From Verrucomicrobiaceae bacterium (GTDB lineage: Bacteria > Verrucomicrobiota > Verrucomicrobiia > Verrucomicrobiales > Verrucomicrobiaceae): a stretch of DNA of 64,000 nt. Within the stretch, counting starts at the first letter, position 1, and each line of letters starts with the position of its first letter. The position numbers and the translations under genes are program-made. Below, in pieces: positions 43,845 through 53,162 of this stretch. The stretch spans positions 62,001 to 126,000 of the forward strand of contig JAEUHN010000042.1 of NCBI GenBank assembly GCA_016795365.1. Reading direction: 5' to 3'. A model generated the notes under the pieces. That model was not told the DNA's origin, did not search any database, and saw only the letters and a program-made list of their open reading frames with translations.

Positions 43845-46800
43845 CTATGGATGAGCGAGGCGATAGAAGGTCATTCCGCCCGCGCTGTTGATGGTGACAG
43901 TGCTCACATTGCCGACGGTGTTGATGACAGCGGTGGAGTTCGTCCAAGTTGCCAGGTCAGGGCTCTGCTGGAGCACCCAGCCGGTGGTGTCGCTGGTCCA
44001 CTGGAGCTGCAGGGTGCCGGGGGCGGTGACGGTTTGCGTGATCTTCGGAATCGCGTTCGCGGTGGGCGTGGCGAGAGCGAAGGGCGAGAGGCTTGCGGTG
44101 GTGACCGTGATCGTGTCGTTCACCGTGTCCACGCGACCGACGAGCTGTTCCCACGCGCCGTTGGTGAAGTGACGGATCGTCAGTTTGGACTCGTCGTAGC
44201 CGGGCGGCAGCAGGGTGGCGTCGTAGTGGAAGACGAGCTTGATGCGACCATTGTGCGTGCCGCTGTAGGTGAGGTTCCAGAGCTGCGTGACGGTGCCGTT
44301 AGGAGTGTCGAAGGTGGGCAGGAGAAACTCGCCGTCGTCTTCGCGCTCCTGGAGTTCGAGATCATCGGCTTCCGTGAACTCACCAAAGAAGGTGCCCTCA
44401 GTGTTGATGTCTTCGAACTCAAAGTCGAGACCGCCAACATGCTGGCTGCCGCCATTGCAACTGCCGCCACCGGTGTTGTTGCCGTTGCCTCCGCCGGTGA
44501 TGGTGACCGTGGTGCCGGTAAGCAGGCTGAGCACAATATCAAAGTTCAAGCTCTGGCCATCCGCAATGGTGCCGAGGTCCCACCGTTGACCACCCGAGAC
44601 CCAGCGATTGGCCGGAGCGAAGTAGTCCCGGTTCTTGCGAGCGAGGAAGGGCGCGCTCTGCCAGTTGTTCTCGATGGACAGATGCACACCATCGCTGGGC
44701 TTGCCGACGGAGTGATCGTCAATGCCATTGCCCTCGGTGCCATAGGCTCCGATCTCAAACGCGGTCGGTGCCACCTTGGAATGGAAGGCGATGTAGTCTT
44801 CCAATCCCGTGGTGCTCGCGCCATCGGCTCCGACGCTGGTCTGATCCACTCCTGCGAGCGTGGCGTCGTATTGATACGGGCTGAGCTTGCCTGCATACGA
44901 GCGGTTGTCATACACGCCGCGCTGCGAGGTGAAGCCGTGCAGCAGTTGGAAAAGCTGCACATTACTCACAGAGCCGCCGCTGATGTTCTTCACCGTGAAG
45001 GTCTGGTTCATCACATAGCGGTTGCTGTTCACCGACTTCGGAGCACCGGCACCGCTGGCCTGCGTAACGCCCATCGGTGTGCCGGTGACGGTGTCCACCA
45101 TTTCAAATCGCAGGGTCACTTCCAGGTCGTTGTTGGCGATGATGGAGCGTGCGATGGGCAGGCCGTCGAGATTCGTGCCGACGAGGTGAATGCCTTCCAC
45201 GACATGGAAGTCGGAGTTCGTCTTCCAGTCGGGGAACATGAAGTTCGGCTCCATCCACTTGGGCGAGACCGTGTTCCCATTGCTGCGTGTGTAAGCAACC
45301 GCACTGCCCCATTCGCCGCTGAGGTATTCGCGACCGACAAAACCAGGTGTGTTGTCGAGAAGGAAATCCGAGTAGCCGAAGTCCGTGAGCGTGATGTTCC
45401 AGTTCGGATTCGAGAGCGTGAGCGAGCCACCGAAGTTGCCGCCGGGGCTGACGACGATGTCATCTATCAGGAACTTCTGCGCACCAGCGGGCAGGCTGGG
45501 CAGCTCAATGCGGATGGTGTCGAAGGGACCGTTCGCGGAGTTGAACGTGAGCTTGCCGCTCGGCAATGAATCGCCTGGAGTGACGGTGCCGTGCGCGATG
45601 GCCGTTCCGACGAGCACCGGCTGGCCGCTGCTGTTGTCATAGGCGGTGACTTGCACATCGGAAGGCACGGCAACGTTTAGGGCCTCGACGGTTGCGAAGG
45701 TGAGTTCCACACCGGTGAGCTGCATGTCGAACGCGACTTCGACCACGGTGCCGGTGTCGTTCGAAGGCGCGAGATACTTGCCGCTGAACTTCGAGAGCGT
45801 GTAGCTTGTGCTGCCTGCGTTCTCGATGGAGGGAGGGTTTGCATTCGGCGTGCTGAAGGTCGCGGTGATGCCTCCCGAAGTTTGAGCCAAGGGCATAGGC
45901 GCGTGAAGGGCGAGCAGTGGCGTGCCGGTATCGAAGTCGAAATGAACGCCCACTACGGGCGCTTCGAAGTTCGCGATGAACGTATCGCTGGCCGTTGGTG
46001 TGAAGGTGTAGCTCGCGTTCGTGCTAACGATGTTGCCCAGACCATCGGTCCAGTTCAGGAAGGTGAAGCCCGCATTGGCGGTGGCTGTCAGCGTGGTGCT
46101 GGTCCCGGACGGGATCGAGCCATCACCTGTCGTCAAACCTGCGCCCGGCGGCGACACATCCGTCAGGATCTCCACGCCTTCGGCGAAGTGCGCGACGAGA
46201 GTGGCGCTCGCCGCCGCAGGGAAGGCATAGACCGGATTGCTGCTCACCACGGTGGCACCGTTGGTCCAGTGGGTGAAGACGTAGCCCACAGCGGGGGTAG
46301 CGGTGAGCGTGACGTTCGAGCCGCTGTTGTAAATGCCCGCGCCCGTGACCGAGCCTCCAAGCGCAGGTGCAGCGCTGGTGGCGATGTTGAATTGCACCAC
46401 CTGCACGAAGTTCGCGACGAGCGAGCGGCTGGCAGTGGCGGTGAAAGTGTAGTCCGCGCTGCTGCTCACAATCGTTGCGCCTTGCGTCCAGTTGGTGAAG
46501 GCATAGCCGGGGTTCGGGATGGCACTGACGGTGACGCTGTCACCAATCAGATAGCTGCCTGCACCAAGGGCGTCGCCGCCCGCGACAGGAGCGGAGGCGG
46601 TGTTGATGTTCACGCCGCCAATGAGAGCGAAGTTTGCCACGATGGTGCGGTCTGCAGCCACCTTGAACGAGATCGGATTGTCAGCGCTGAACACGACACC
46701 GTTTTCACTCCAGCCAACAAACTCGTAGCCAGCGTTCGGGAAGGCATCGACCCGCGCATTCTCATTGAGCTTGTAGCTGGAGCTGTCCGTCTCCGTGGTG

Positions 46801-49076
46801 CCGCCTACGGCAGGAAAGACATCCGCTGTAACGTAATACACGCGGTTGAAGCTCGCGGTGAGCGTGACGTTGGCGCTGGCCGTGAAGGTGTAGCTCGGGT
46901 CAAGGCTGACTTGGGTGCCTCCGATCTTCCATTTGGCGAACTCATAGCCCTGCGCAGGGGTGGCCGTGACAGTTACACTCGAGCCATCGGCATACACTCC
47001 GGCACCCGACAAGGTGCCACCAGCAACGGGGCTGCTACTGGTGCTAATTGTGCGGAGTGTAGCGCCGATGACCGAGAAATTGGCGACGAGCGTCTGGTTC
47101 GCCGTGACGGCAAAGGTGTAGCTCGCATTAGTGCTGACCTGCGTGCCGTTCACCGTCCAGTTCACGAAGAAGAAGCCGGCGTTCGGCGTGGCGGTGAGGG
47201 TGGCATTGGTGCCCGAAACAAATGAGCCATCACCCGTGGTCGTGCCGCCTGCGACCGGCGCGGCGCTGGTGCCGATGGTGTAAGTCGGCAGCGCGGTGAA
47301 GTTCGCAACGAGATCGCGGTCAATGCCCGCAGCAAAGGTGTAGCTCGCGCTGTTGCTCACCGGTGCGCCCGTTTCAGTCCAGTTCGTGAAGGTGTAGCCA
47401 GCGTTCGGTGTTGCCACCACGGTGACGTTCGACGCATCATCATAGAGGCCGGCGCCTGTCGTGGTGCCACCGGCAACCGGTGCCGCGGCGGTCGTGATGT
47501 TCCACTGCATGACATCAGGCGCAAAGTTCGCGACCAGCGAATGGTTCACGTCCATCGCAAGCGTGTAGCTGGTGTTGGTGCTGACCACCTGCGCATTGTC
47601 CGTCCAGTTCAGGAACTTGTAGCCAGGGGCGGGCGTGGCGGTGACCGTGGCGTTCGTGCCGGGCGCATACGATCCGTCGCCCGTGGTCGTGCCGGTGCCG
47701 ACGGGTGACGCGGCGGTATCGAGCAAGGATTGCGCTGGCAGCGCTGCATTCACGGCAGCGATGCTCATCGTGTAGTTCTTCTGCACGTCAGGGTTGATAC
47801 CATCGCTGGCCGTGACGGTGAACTTATACTGACCGGAGGTGGTGGGCGTGCCGCTGAGGATGCCTGTGGCATCGTTGAAGCTGAGACCCGGGGGGACGGT
47901 GCCGTCGTGGGTGCAGGTGAAGGGCAGCGCGCCTTCCACCACGACAGCACGCGGCGCTATGGCTTTGTTCACCTTGCCTTCGCCCACGTGGTCAATGAGG
48001 CCCACGGGTTCATTCACATCCACGGCGGCCATTTGTGAGCCAGTGAACTCGCCCACGATCTCAAAATTGGCCATGTCATTGGTCACGGTCACCCATTCCC
48101 CTCCGACCATGTGATCATTGTAGGTCCTCATGCCAGTGCCATGAAGGTCATCCGCGCCCACGGCGTCAGCCATGGCTTCACCGCTCTCGGCATCCAACGG
48201 TCCTGTATATTTGTAGAACTCATAGCGGCGGGTGACGACTTCATCGCCGCCGGGCAGATCTTCGGGCGCGCCCGCAAGTTCGGCATTCGGCCCTGGGTCA
48301 CCGACGACATTCTTCTTTTGCAGGATGCGCCATTCGACTTCGACCTCGTCGGGCTCGCCCTTCTTCCAGTTTTTGTCGTTTGGATCAGCGGGGTCGTCGG
48401 AGACGAGTTCGCGCAGCTTGATCTTCTCCGGGTTGTGCGTGGTGGTCTTGATCTCCTTCACCCAGACAGCCTTGCCGAACTGCTTCACCGGTGGCGCAGG
48501 GGGAGGCGGTGGAGCGATGACGGCCACGACCTGCGCGGGTTGGGCAGCCACGGGGGGATAATACGTGAATGTGGGCGTGGAGACCTGCACCGCGCCGCCA
48601 TGCACGAGCGTGCCGGAGCCATTATCAATGAGCCAGTTGTAATGCACCGCCGAGGGCTGGACCTTGTAGCCGACACCAAAGTGTTCGCCGCCGAAGTTCA
48701 CAGCCGGATTGGTGAACATGTGGCCGTTCGTCGGAGCGATGGGTCCGCTCGGGATCGCTGTGTAGGCTGCCCATGTGCCGTTCGCGTTCTTCTTGCTCTG
48801 CCACTTGATGAAGCACTTCGGGTGCGCCGGATCGGTCTTGTCCTCCGTGATCTCGGGCACGCCGTAGTGGTTGTAGTTGTAGGTGTAGGTGATGTCGGTC
48901 GAGTGGCAGTCGTCGAGTTCGATCTCAAAGCCGTGACACTCATGTCCTGTGTCGTTGACGGTGTCGAAGTTGTTAATGCTGCCGTAGGCGATGCTGGCAT
49001 CGGCCCGGAAAGGTGTGATGGCCAGCAGGCATGCGATGAGAGCGCTGGCACGTGAGATGGGAGAAAGGCAGTTCAT
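43845..49076 (-). CDS. Giant secreted protein with putative-Ig domain and eight InlB repeats
   Basis: This 1743-residue exported protein starts at the ATG at 49076 (signal peptide MNCLSPISRASALIACLLAI). A Cys/His/Tyr-rich N-terminal domain (about 28-175, with GHECHGFEIELDDCHSTDI) leads to a Pro-rich spacer (VIAPPPPPAPPVKQFG, about 187-202). A putative-Ig (He_PIG-like) domain follows at about 365-442 (PPGLSFNDATGILSGTP). Eight divergent InlB B-type repeats occupy about 451-1035. Beta-rich domains follow, including FDFDTGTPLLALHAP and a calcium-like acidic stretch. The last 60 residues carry the shared module ending FYRLAHP. It is the largest gene here and probably a surface-exposed adhesin or matrix protein. 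No enzymatic motif is visible. Confidence 0.85.
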   Translation of the reverse strand: MNCLSPISRASALIACLLAITPFRADASIAYGSINNFDTVNDTGHECHGFEIELDDCHSTDITYTYNYNHYGVPEITEDKTDPAHPKCFIKWQSKKNANGTWAAYTAIPSGPIAPTNGHMFTNPAVNFGGEHFGVGYKVQPSAVHYNWLIDNGSGTLVHGGAVQVSTPTFTYYPPVAAQPAQVVAVIAPPPPPAPPVKQFGKAVWVKEIKTTTHNPEKIKLRELVSDDPADPNDKNWKKGEPDEVEVEWRILQKKNVVGDPGPNAELAGAPEDLPGGDEVVTRRYEFYKYTGPLDAESGEAMADAVGADDLHGTGMRTYNDHMVGGEWVTVTNDMANFEIVGEFTGSQMAAVDVNEPVGLIDHVGEGKVNKAIAPRAVVVEGALPFTCTHDGTVPPGLSFNDATGILSGTPTTSGQYKFTVTASDGINPDVQKNYTMSIAAVNAALPAQSLLDTAASPVGTGTTTGDGSYAPGTNATVTATPAPGYKFLNWTDNAQVVSTNTSYTLAMDVNHSLVANFAPDVMQWNITTAAAPVAGGTTTGAGLYDDASNVTVVATPNAGYTFTNWTETGAPVSNSASYTFAAGIDRDLVANFTALPTYTIGTSAAPVAGGTTTGDGSFVSGTNATLTATPNAGFFFVNWTVNGTQVSTNASYTFAVTANQTLVANFSVIGATLRTISTSSSPVAGGTLSGAGVYADGSSVTVTATPAQGYEFAKWKIGGTQVSLDPSYTFTASANVTLTASFNRVYYVTADVFPAVGGTTETDSSSYKLNENARVDAFPNAGYEFVGWSENGVVFSADNPISFKVAADRTIVANFALIGGVNINTASAPVAGGDALGAGSYLIGDSVTVSAIPNPGYAFTNWTQGATIVSSSADYTFTATASRSLVANFVQVVQFNIATSAAPALGGSVTGAGIYNSGSNVTLTATPAVGYVFTHWTNGATVVSSNPVYAFPAAASATLVAHFAEGVEILTDVSPPGAGLTTGDGSIPSGTSTTLTATANAGFTFLNWTDGLGNIVSTNASYTFTPTASDTFIANFEAPVVGVHFDFDTGTPLLALHAPMPLAQTSGGITATFSTPNANPPSIENAGSTSYTLSKFSGKYLAPSNDTGTVVEVAFDMQLTGVELTFATVEALNVAVPSDVQVTAYDNSSGQPVLVGTAIAHGTVTPGDSLPSGKLTFNSANGPFDTIRIELPSLPAGAQKFLIDDIVVSPGGNFGGSLTLSNPNWNITLTDFGYSDFLLDNTPGFVGREYLSGEWGSAVAYTRSNGNTVSPKWMEPNFMFPDWKTNSDFHVVEGIHLVGTNLDGLPIARSIIANNDLEVTLRFEMVDTVTGTPMGVTQASGAGAPKSVNSNRYVMNQTFTVKNISGGSVSNVQLFQLLHGFTSQRGVYDNRSYAGKLSPYQYDATLAGVDQTSVGADGASTTGLEDYIAFHSKVAPTAFEIGAYGTEGNGIDDHSVGKPSDGVHLSIENNWQSAPFLARKNRDYFAPANRWVSGGQRWDLGTIADGQSLNFDIVLSLLTGTTVTITGGGNGNNTGGGSCNGGSQHVGGLDFEFEDINTEGTFFGEFTEADDLELQEREDDGEFLLPTFDTPNGTVTQLWNLTYSGTHNGRIKLVFHYDATLLPPGYDESKLTIRHFTNGAWEQLVGRVDTVNDTITVTTASLSPFALATPTANAIPKITQTVTAPGTLQLQWTSDTTGWVLQQSPDLATWTNSTAVINTVGNVSTVTINSAGGMTFYRLAHP

Positions 49077-49270
49077 GAGATTTGATGGGAGAATGGGGGG
49101 CTGGGACGGCGGGCACACGGCATGGAATCACCTGCGAGGTGATGGTGGAGGCGCCGCATGAAGAAGTCCGGCAGGCCGCATCAAGGCGACCACGGGCTAC
49201 AGGCTTGGAGAGAAGGGAGGCTCTGAAGATGCCTCAAAGTTCCGACGAGCCATGCGGCTCAGGAGCGGTA

Positions 49271-49765
49271 TCAAACGAGGAGCACAAGGGTGCCCATGTA
49301 GGGCCGTGCTGCGTCGTTGCTCGCGCGCATGTCAATGATGGCGCGGGGCATGGTCCAGTTCGTCACTCGATGAAGAGGGAAGAAGCCTTCAGCAGAAAGC
49401 GACGACCATGGGGCGCTCCGTTCGTTGCCAGTCCTCGCCGCAGCGTCGGCGCGCGAAGCCTTGGGCTCCATCGTCGGAGCCGAGGGTGACATGTTGAAGA
49501 CATGGTCGCCTGCGTCATCGCCTTTGCAGAGCGAAGCCAGGATGCGGTCCACCGTTCCTGAGTGATCACGCACACAAGGAGTATAGGTATGGTGGTGATG
49601 AAGCACGACTTCCAGCGAGCCTCTGCCATCCATCACGATCTGCACTTCATGTTCCTCGCTGACCAGCGCCATGCCCATGAAGGCGAGCGAAGTCACAGGC
49701 GTCGCCGCCATGCCATAAAGGCAGAGCAGCAGCAGGGCGACGCATCTGGAGCGGATGAAATTCAT
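49271..49765 (-). CDS. Small exported His-rich protein, paralogue of the 39417-39911 protein
   Basis: This 164-residue protein starts at the ATG at 49765 (signal peptide MNFIRSRCVALLLLCLYGMA). A beta segment (HEVQIVMDGRGSLEVVLHHHH) corresponds to HKVEFTAGSDGLTLMLRH in its relative. The HHHH run, a nearby Cys (YTPCVRD) and a second Cys (LCKG) could bind metal. A DH motif in AGDHVFNMSP and the hydrophobic C-terminus (GTLVLLV) also match. It precedes the giant gene by 194 bases. A periplasmic metal-related role is inferred only from composition and from its relative's location beside efflux genes. Confidence 0.7.
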   Translation of the reverse strand: MNFIRSRCVALLLLCLYGMAATPVTSLAFMGMALVSEEHEVQIVMDGRGSLEVVLHHHHTYTPCVRDHSGTVDRILASLCKGDDAGDHVFNMSPSAPTMEPKASRADAAARTGNERSAPWSSLSAEGFFPLHRVTNWTMPRAIIDMRASNDAARPYMGTLVLLV

Positions 49766-49877
49766 GCGAGAGACTCGAACGATGCCGAGTCTCTCAAATC
49801 GGCGTGCGAAAGCCAAATGACCGTTTGGTCATGTCGTAGTTTCTGAAGCGGGCAAACTCCCAGCGTTCGGGCGTGGC

Positions 49878-52094
49878 TTATTTCTCGAAGAACGACTCAT
49901 CCTCACGATCCGCCACCTTGAGGTAACGATAATAGACCTCAAGCTGAAGGGTGCAGAGAGCGGTCTTGTAAACGCCGCCTTCCATGTTGCCTGGACCACC
50001 ACGTTCGGCTTTCCAGCTGCCATCGTTGGCTTGATTGTTGAGCAGCTGAGGAAGCACCTGCTCGTTGTAGAAGCGCCAGTCGTCGCCACCCTTCTGGAAG
50101 AAGGCCTGGGTGTAGTAATACCAGGCGTAGAGATTGGCGTTCTTGTTCCAGTCGAGCGGCTCAGCCGTGATGAAGGTGCGCAGGAACTTGATGCCACCGT
50201 CAATCACCTTGGTCTTGCCTTTGCCCAGCGTTTGAAGGCCAAGAACGCCAGTGCCAGTGAGGTTCCATTGATTGTAGCCTGCGTCGCGGTTGTTGTTACC
50301 GATGCCGCCGTCCTTGGTCTGCTTGCCTTCGAGATACTTCATCGTGTTGGAGATGGTCTCATGCAGCTTGGGAATCTTGAGGCCGGTGTGCTTGGCTGCC
50401 TTGAGCGCCTGATACTGCCAGCCCGTAACGGAGAGGTCCTCGCCGTTGCCGGCGACGTAAGCGATGTCGTCCTTGCCACCGTAAGTCCAGGAGCCCTTGG
50501 TTGTTTGGTTCTTGATGATGAGCGACACGCCTTTCTCAAAGGCATCCTTCATGCCGGGCAGGCTCTTCGATCCCAAGCGGGCCAGCGTATACATCTCACC
50601 GAGCGCATAAGTAGCGATGCCGTGCTCGTAGGTCGCGCCGTTGTCTTTGATGTTCTCGGCGATCATGCCGTATTGGTTCTTCTTCGAGAGCTCGATGAGA
50701 TACATGATCCCCTTCATGACATTCTCCCCGTAGAATGGAGACTCGGGTGTTTCGCAGCGTCCGAGGTAGCAGAGCAAAGCTAGGCCGGTCATCGCAGACT
50801 TGTGGCCTGAACCCCAGGAGCCGTCTTTGTTTTGCTTGGTCTTCAGCCACTCGAGGGCCTTCGACACCGCAGCCTCGCACTCGGCGCTGCCACCATTCTG
50901 CCGCAGCTTCTCAAGACGTTCCGCCGTGCTGCAGCGAGCGCGCATCGTTGGCGGCAGGCTCACGAAGCCACCGGCCGCGCCCATGCCCATGCCGTTGCCG
51001 AATCCACCACCGCCACCACCTTTGCCAAAGCCGCCACCGCCGAGGCTGCCGCCGCCGAGCATGCTGCTCACGTCGGGCACATCCAGGATGTCAGGTGGTG
51101 CTTCTGGTAGGCTGATGCTGGCGTTCTGGCTGTTGCTCACCACCTTCTTCATCGGGGTGGTCTTGGCGATCGTGCTGCGGCGCTTCTGTTGAACCTTATG
51201 CTGAAGGTCTTGCGAAGCCTGTGCCCCTTGGGCAGTGCCGCCACCGGGGAGGAAATCAACGTTCTTGGTGATCTGGGTGCTAGTGAACACGACCAAGCCG
51301 GCGACGAGCAAGATGCCTGCGTGGATCGCGACGGAGAGCGTGAGCGAACCACCACCGATCTTGCGCCACAGCTCGACGAAGTGATTGCGCTTGGGCGGAG
51401 GGCCGAAGTCGTGGGCTGCCGGAGGATGATAAGGATGTGGAAGGCCGTCTTCAGAGAGAGCCTCTGCATGAACTTCAGCAGCCGGTGCGGCGGCAATGGC
51501 GGCCGCGACAGGCACTGCCGCGACTGCGATGGGAGCTGGAATCGCCACGGGAACGGGCTGTGGTGCGACGGCAGGAGGCGGAACTGCAGCAACAGCCGTC
51601 GGGACCAAAGGTGAGGTGGGAGCGGCCATCGGGACCGAAGCGTGCGCTGGAGCCGCTGGCACAGGCGCTCCAACCGGAGGCGGCGGAATGGGGGCCGGGA
51701 GTGGACCCGTGGCCATACCTGGGTGCGGCGGCATGCCATAGCCCGGGGGCATCATGGGCTGTCCGGGATAAGGTTGGCCTGGGTAAGGCTGGCCAGGATA
51801 CGGTTGCCCTGGGTAGGGCTGACCGGGATACGGTTGGCCAGGGTATGGCTGGGGATAACCCTGGGGCGGGTAGCCCGGCGGCATCTGTTGCGGATACTGA
51901 CCCTGCATGGGCTGCGGATATCCAGGTGGGTAGCCCATGGGCATCTGCTGAGGATAGCCCTGCGGCGGCACCATTCCCGGCGGATACCCAGGTTGCTGAG
52001 GGTAACCCGGCGGCATGGCGGGGTAACCGGGAGGCAAACCGGGATCGTTGGAGGGAGCGGGTGCTGGAGGAACGGCGTTCGGATCTTGACTCAT
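49878..52094 (-). CDS. Membrane-anchored squalene-cyclase-like alpha/alpha-toroid protein with Pro-rich arm
   Basis: This 738-residue protein has four parts. A cytoplasmic N-terminal arm (about 1-225) is very rich in Pro, Gly, Gln and Tyr and includes six PYPGQ units. One membrane helix follows (LTLSVAIHAGILLVAGLVVF, about 255-275). A Gly-rich linker (GGGSLGGGGFGKGGGGGG) comes next. The C-terminal toroid domain (about 410-730) has prenyltransferase/squalene-oxidase-like repeats such as ALEWLKTKQNKDGSWG, TKGSWTYGG and LLNNQANDGSWK. Such proteins are frequent in PVC bacteria, lack the catalytic Asp motifs of true cyclases as far as I can see, and are thought to act in the envelope. Function is unknown. 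A tiny membrane protein gene lies upstream. Confidence 0.85.
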   Translation of the reverse strand: MSQDPNAVPPAPAPSNDPGLPPGYPAMPPGYPQQPGYPPGMVPPQGYPQQMPMGYPPGYPQPMQGQYPQQMPPGYPPQGYPQPYPGQPYPGQPYPGQPYPGQPYPGQPYPGQPMMPPGYGMPPHPGMATGPLPAPIPPPPVGAPVPAAPAHASVPMAAPTSPLVPTAVAAVPPPAVAPQPVPVAIPAPIAVAAVPVAAAIAAAPAAEVHAEALSEDGLPHPYHPPAAHDFGPPPKRNHFVELWRKIGGGSLTLSVAIHAGILLVAGLVVFTSTQITKNVDFLPGGGTAQGAQASQDLQHKVQQKRRSTIAKTTPMKKVVSNSQNASISLPEAPPDILDVPDVSSMLGGGSLGGGGFGKGGGGGGFGNGMGMGAAGGFVSLPPTMRARCSTAERLEKLRQNGGSAECEAAVSKALEWLKTKQNKDGSWGSGHKSAMTGLALLCYLGRCETPESPFYGENVMKGIMYLIELSKKNQYGMIAENIKDNGATYEHGIATYALGEMYTLARLGSKSLPGMKDAFEKGVSLIIKNQTTKGSWTYGGKDDIAYVAGNGEDLSVTGWQYQALKAAKHTGLKIPKLHETISNTMKYLEGKQTKDGGIGNNNRDAGYNQWNLTGTGVLGLQTLGKGKTKVIDGGIKFLRTFITAEPLDWNKNANLYAWYYYTQAFFQKGGDDWRFYNEQVLPQLLNNQANDGSWKAERGGPGNMEGGVYKTALCTLQLEVYYRYLKVADREDESFFEK
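51759..51848 (-). repeat. Six 15-bp tandem units encoding PYPGQ
   Basis: Six consecutive units of 15 bp each encode Pro-Tyr-Pro-Gly-Gln in the N-terminal arm of the toroid protein. Codons alternate (Tyr TAC/TAT, Gln CAA/CAG), giving a roughly 30-bp higher-order period that suggests duplication of pairs. Such arrays may vary in copy number between strains. Confidence 0.85.
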
Positions 52095-52263
52095 GGCGGC
52101 AGGGGCAGACGACGGATAAAATCAGATCAGCACTCCCATGGGAAGGACAAAAATGGTTCATGCGCATGATTGCCCGGCCGCGGAACCGACGGCTGGCAGG
52201 CGCGCGTCGAGTTTTCCCTTCGATCCGACGATCTCCACTTCTCCGTGTGACCGTTGGGGCACG

Positions 52264-52431
52264 TCAGCGCTTGGCTGTATGCACGGGCTTCTCTTTGATT
52301 CGCTCCAACCGTAGATCGCGACTGAGCAACCAGTAGAACCCAAACGTTCCCGCCAGCAGCAGGGCCAGCAGCCAGAAAGCCCACTGATGCCGGGCAAGCA
52401 GCGAGCGACGATGACGATGGGAGGGGGCCAT
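52264..52431 (-). CDS. Very small single-pass membrane protein
   Basis: This 55-residue frame starts at the ATG at 52431 (MAPSHRHRRSLLARHQ). It has a basic N-terminus, one membrane helix (AFWLLALLLAGTFGFYWLL) and a basic tail (ERIKEKPVHTAKR). The positive-inside pattern and clean helix make it credible despite its size. It is encoded 169 bases upstream of the toroid protein and divergently from the HAD gene. I recognise no family. Confidence 0.6.
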   Translation of the reverse strand: MAPSHRHRRSLLARHQWAFWLLALLLAGTFGFYWLLSRDLRLERIKEKPVHTAKR

Positions 52432-52517
52432 GAGGTGAAACTATGCCGGAATGCGCCGCAGGGTAAAGCGGTTGCTTGCAGCGAGCGTGTCGGCTAGGCA
52501 CGAGGGCTTCGAATTCG

Positions 52518-53162
52518 ATGATCAAGAACCTCATCCTCGACTGGTCCGGCACGCTGGCCAATGACCTGCCTGCTGTGCTCCAGGCGCTCAACCGCATGCT
52601 GCGCCTGTTTCGCAAACCCCAGCTCACGGAGGAGGAATTCCGCGAGCGCTTTCGGCTGCCGTTCACCGAGTTCTACGACGAGGTGCTGCCCGGCATCCCG
52701 CTCGAAAAGGTGAAGTCCCTTTATCTCCGGTTCTTTCCCAACGCGGTGCCGCAGATCCCTCTCATCGATCATGCCCGCGACTTCCTGGAGCATTCGGCCG
52801 CCGCTGGCCGTCGCATGGTGCTCTTCTCGAGTGCGCCTGGCGACCACGTGGAGCAGCAGGCCCGCAACCTTGGCGTGTGGGACTTCTTTGAGCACGCCGC
52901 CTGCGGTGTGGTGGACAAGCGCGAGCACATCGCCTCCCTCATGACCCGTCAGCAGTTCCTCGCTCACGAAACCGCCTTTGTTGGCGACATGCGCCACGAC
53001 ATTGAAGCTGGCAAAGCCGCAGGTGTCCTCACCGTTGCTACCTGCACCGGCTACGAGTCGGTCGCCAAACTTCAATCCGCGCAGCCCGACCATCTCGTGG
53101 CCAATCTGCGCGAATTCATGAATCTCCTCGATCAACGCGCCACCACCTCGCCCTCACCATGA
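52518..53162 (+). CDS. HAD-superfamily hydrolase with DWSGT motif
   Basis: This 214-residue enzyme starts at the ATG at 52518 (MIKNLILDWSGTLANDL). HAD motif I is D8-W-S10-G-T: the nucleophile is present, but the usual second Asp is Ser, which recalls the DxAGT variant of phosphonatases more than typical phosphatases. Motif II is LFSSAP, motif III a Lys near VVDKREH, and motif IV GDMRHDIEAGKAAG. The overall shape fits Gph-like phosphoglycolate phosphatases, so the assignment is open. It overlaps folB by four bases (ATGA), implying coupled translation, perhaps because it dephosphorylates a folate-pathway intermediate. Confidence 0.8.
   Translation: MIKNLILDWSGTLANDLPAVLQALNRMLRLFRKPQLTEEEFRERFRLPFTEFYDEVLPGIPLEKVKSLYLRFFPNAVPQIPLIDHARDFLEHSAAAGRRMVLFSSAPGDHVEQQARNLGVWDFFEHAACGVVDKREHIASLMTRQQFLAHETAFVGDMRHDIEAGKAAGVLTVATCTGYESVAKLQSAQPDHLVANLREFMNLLDQRATTSPSP

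Noticed and set aside
43842-45569. Long plus-strand reading frame opposite the giant InlB-repeat gene
   Set aside because: It mirrors the repeat gene; its translation has no recognisable domain and odd composition.
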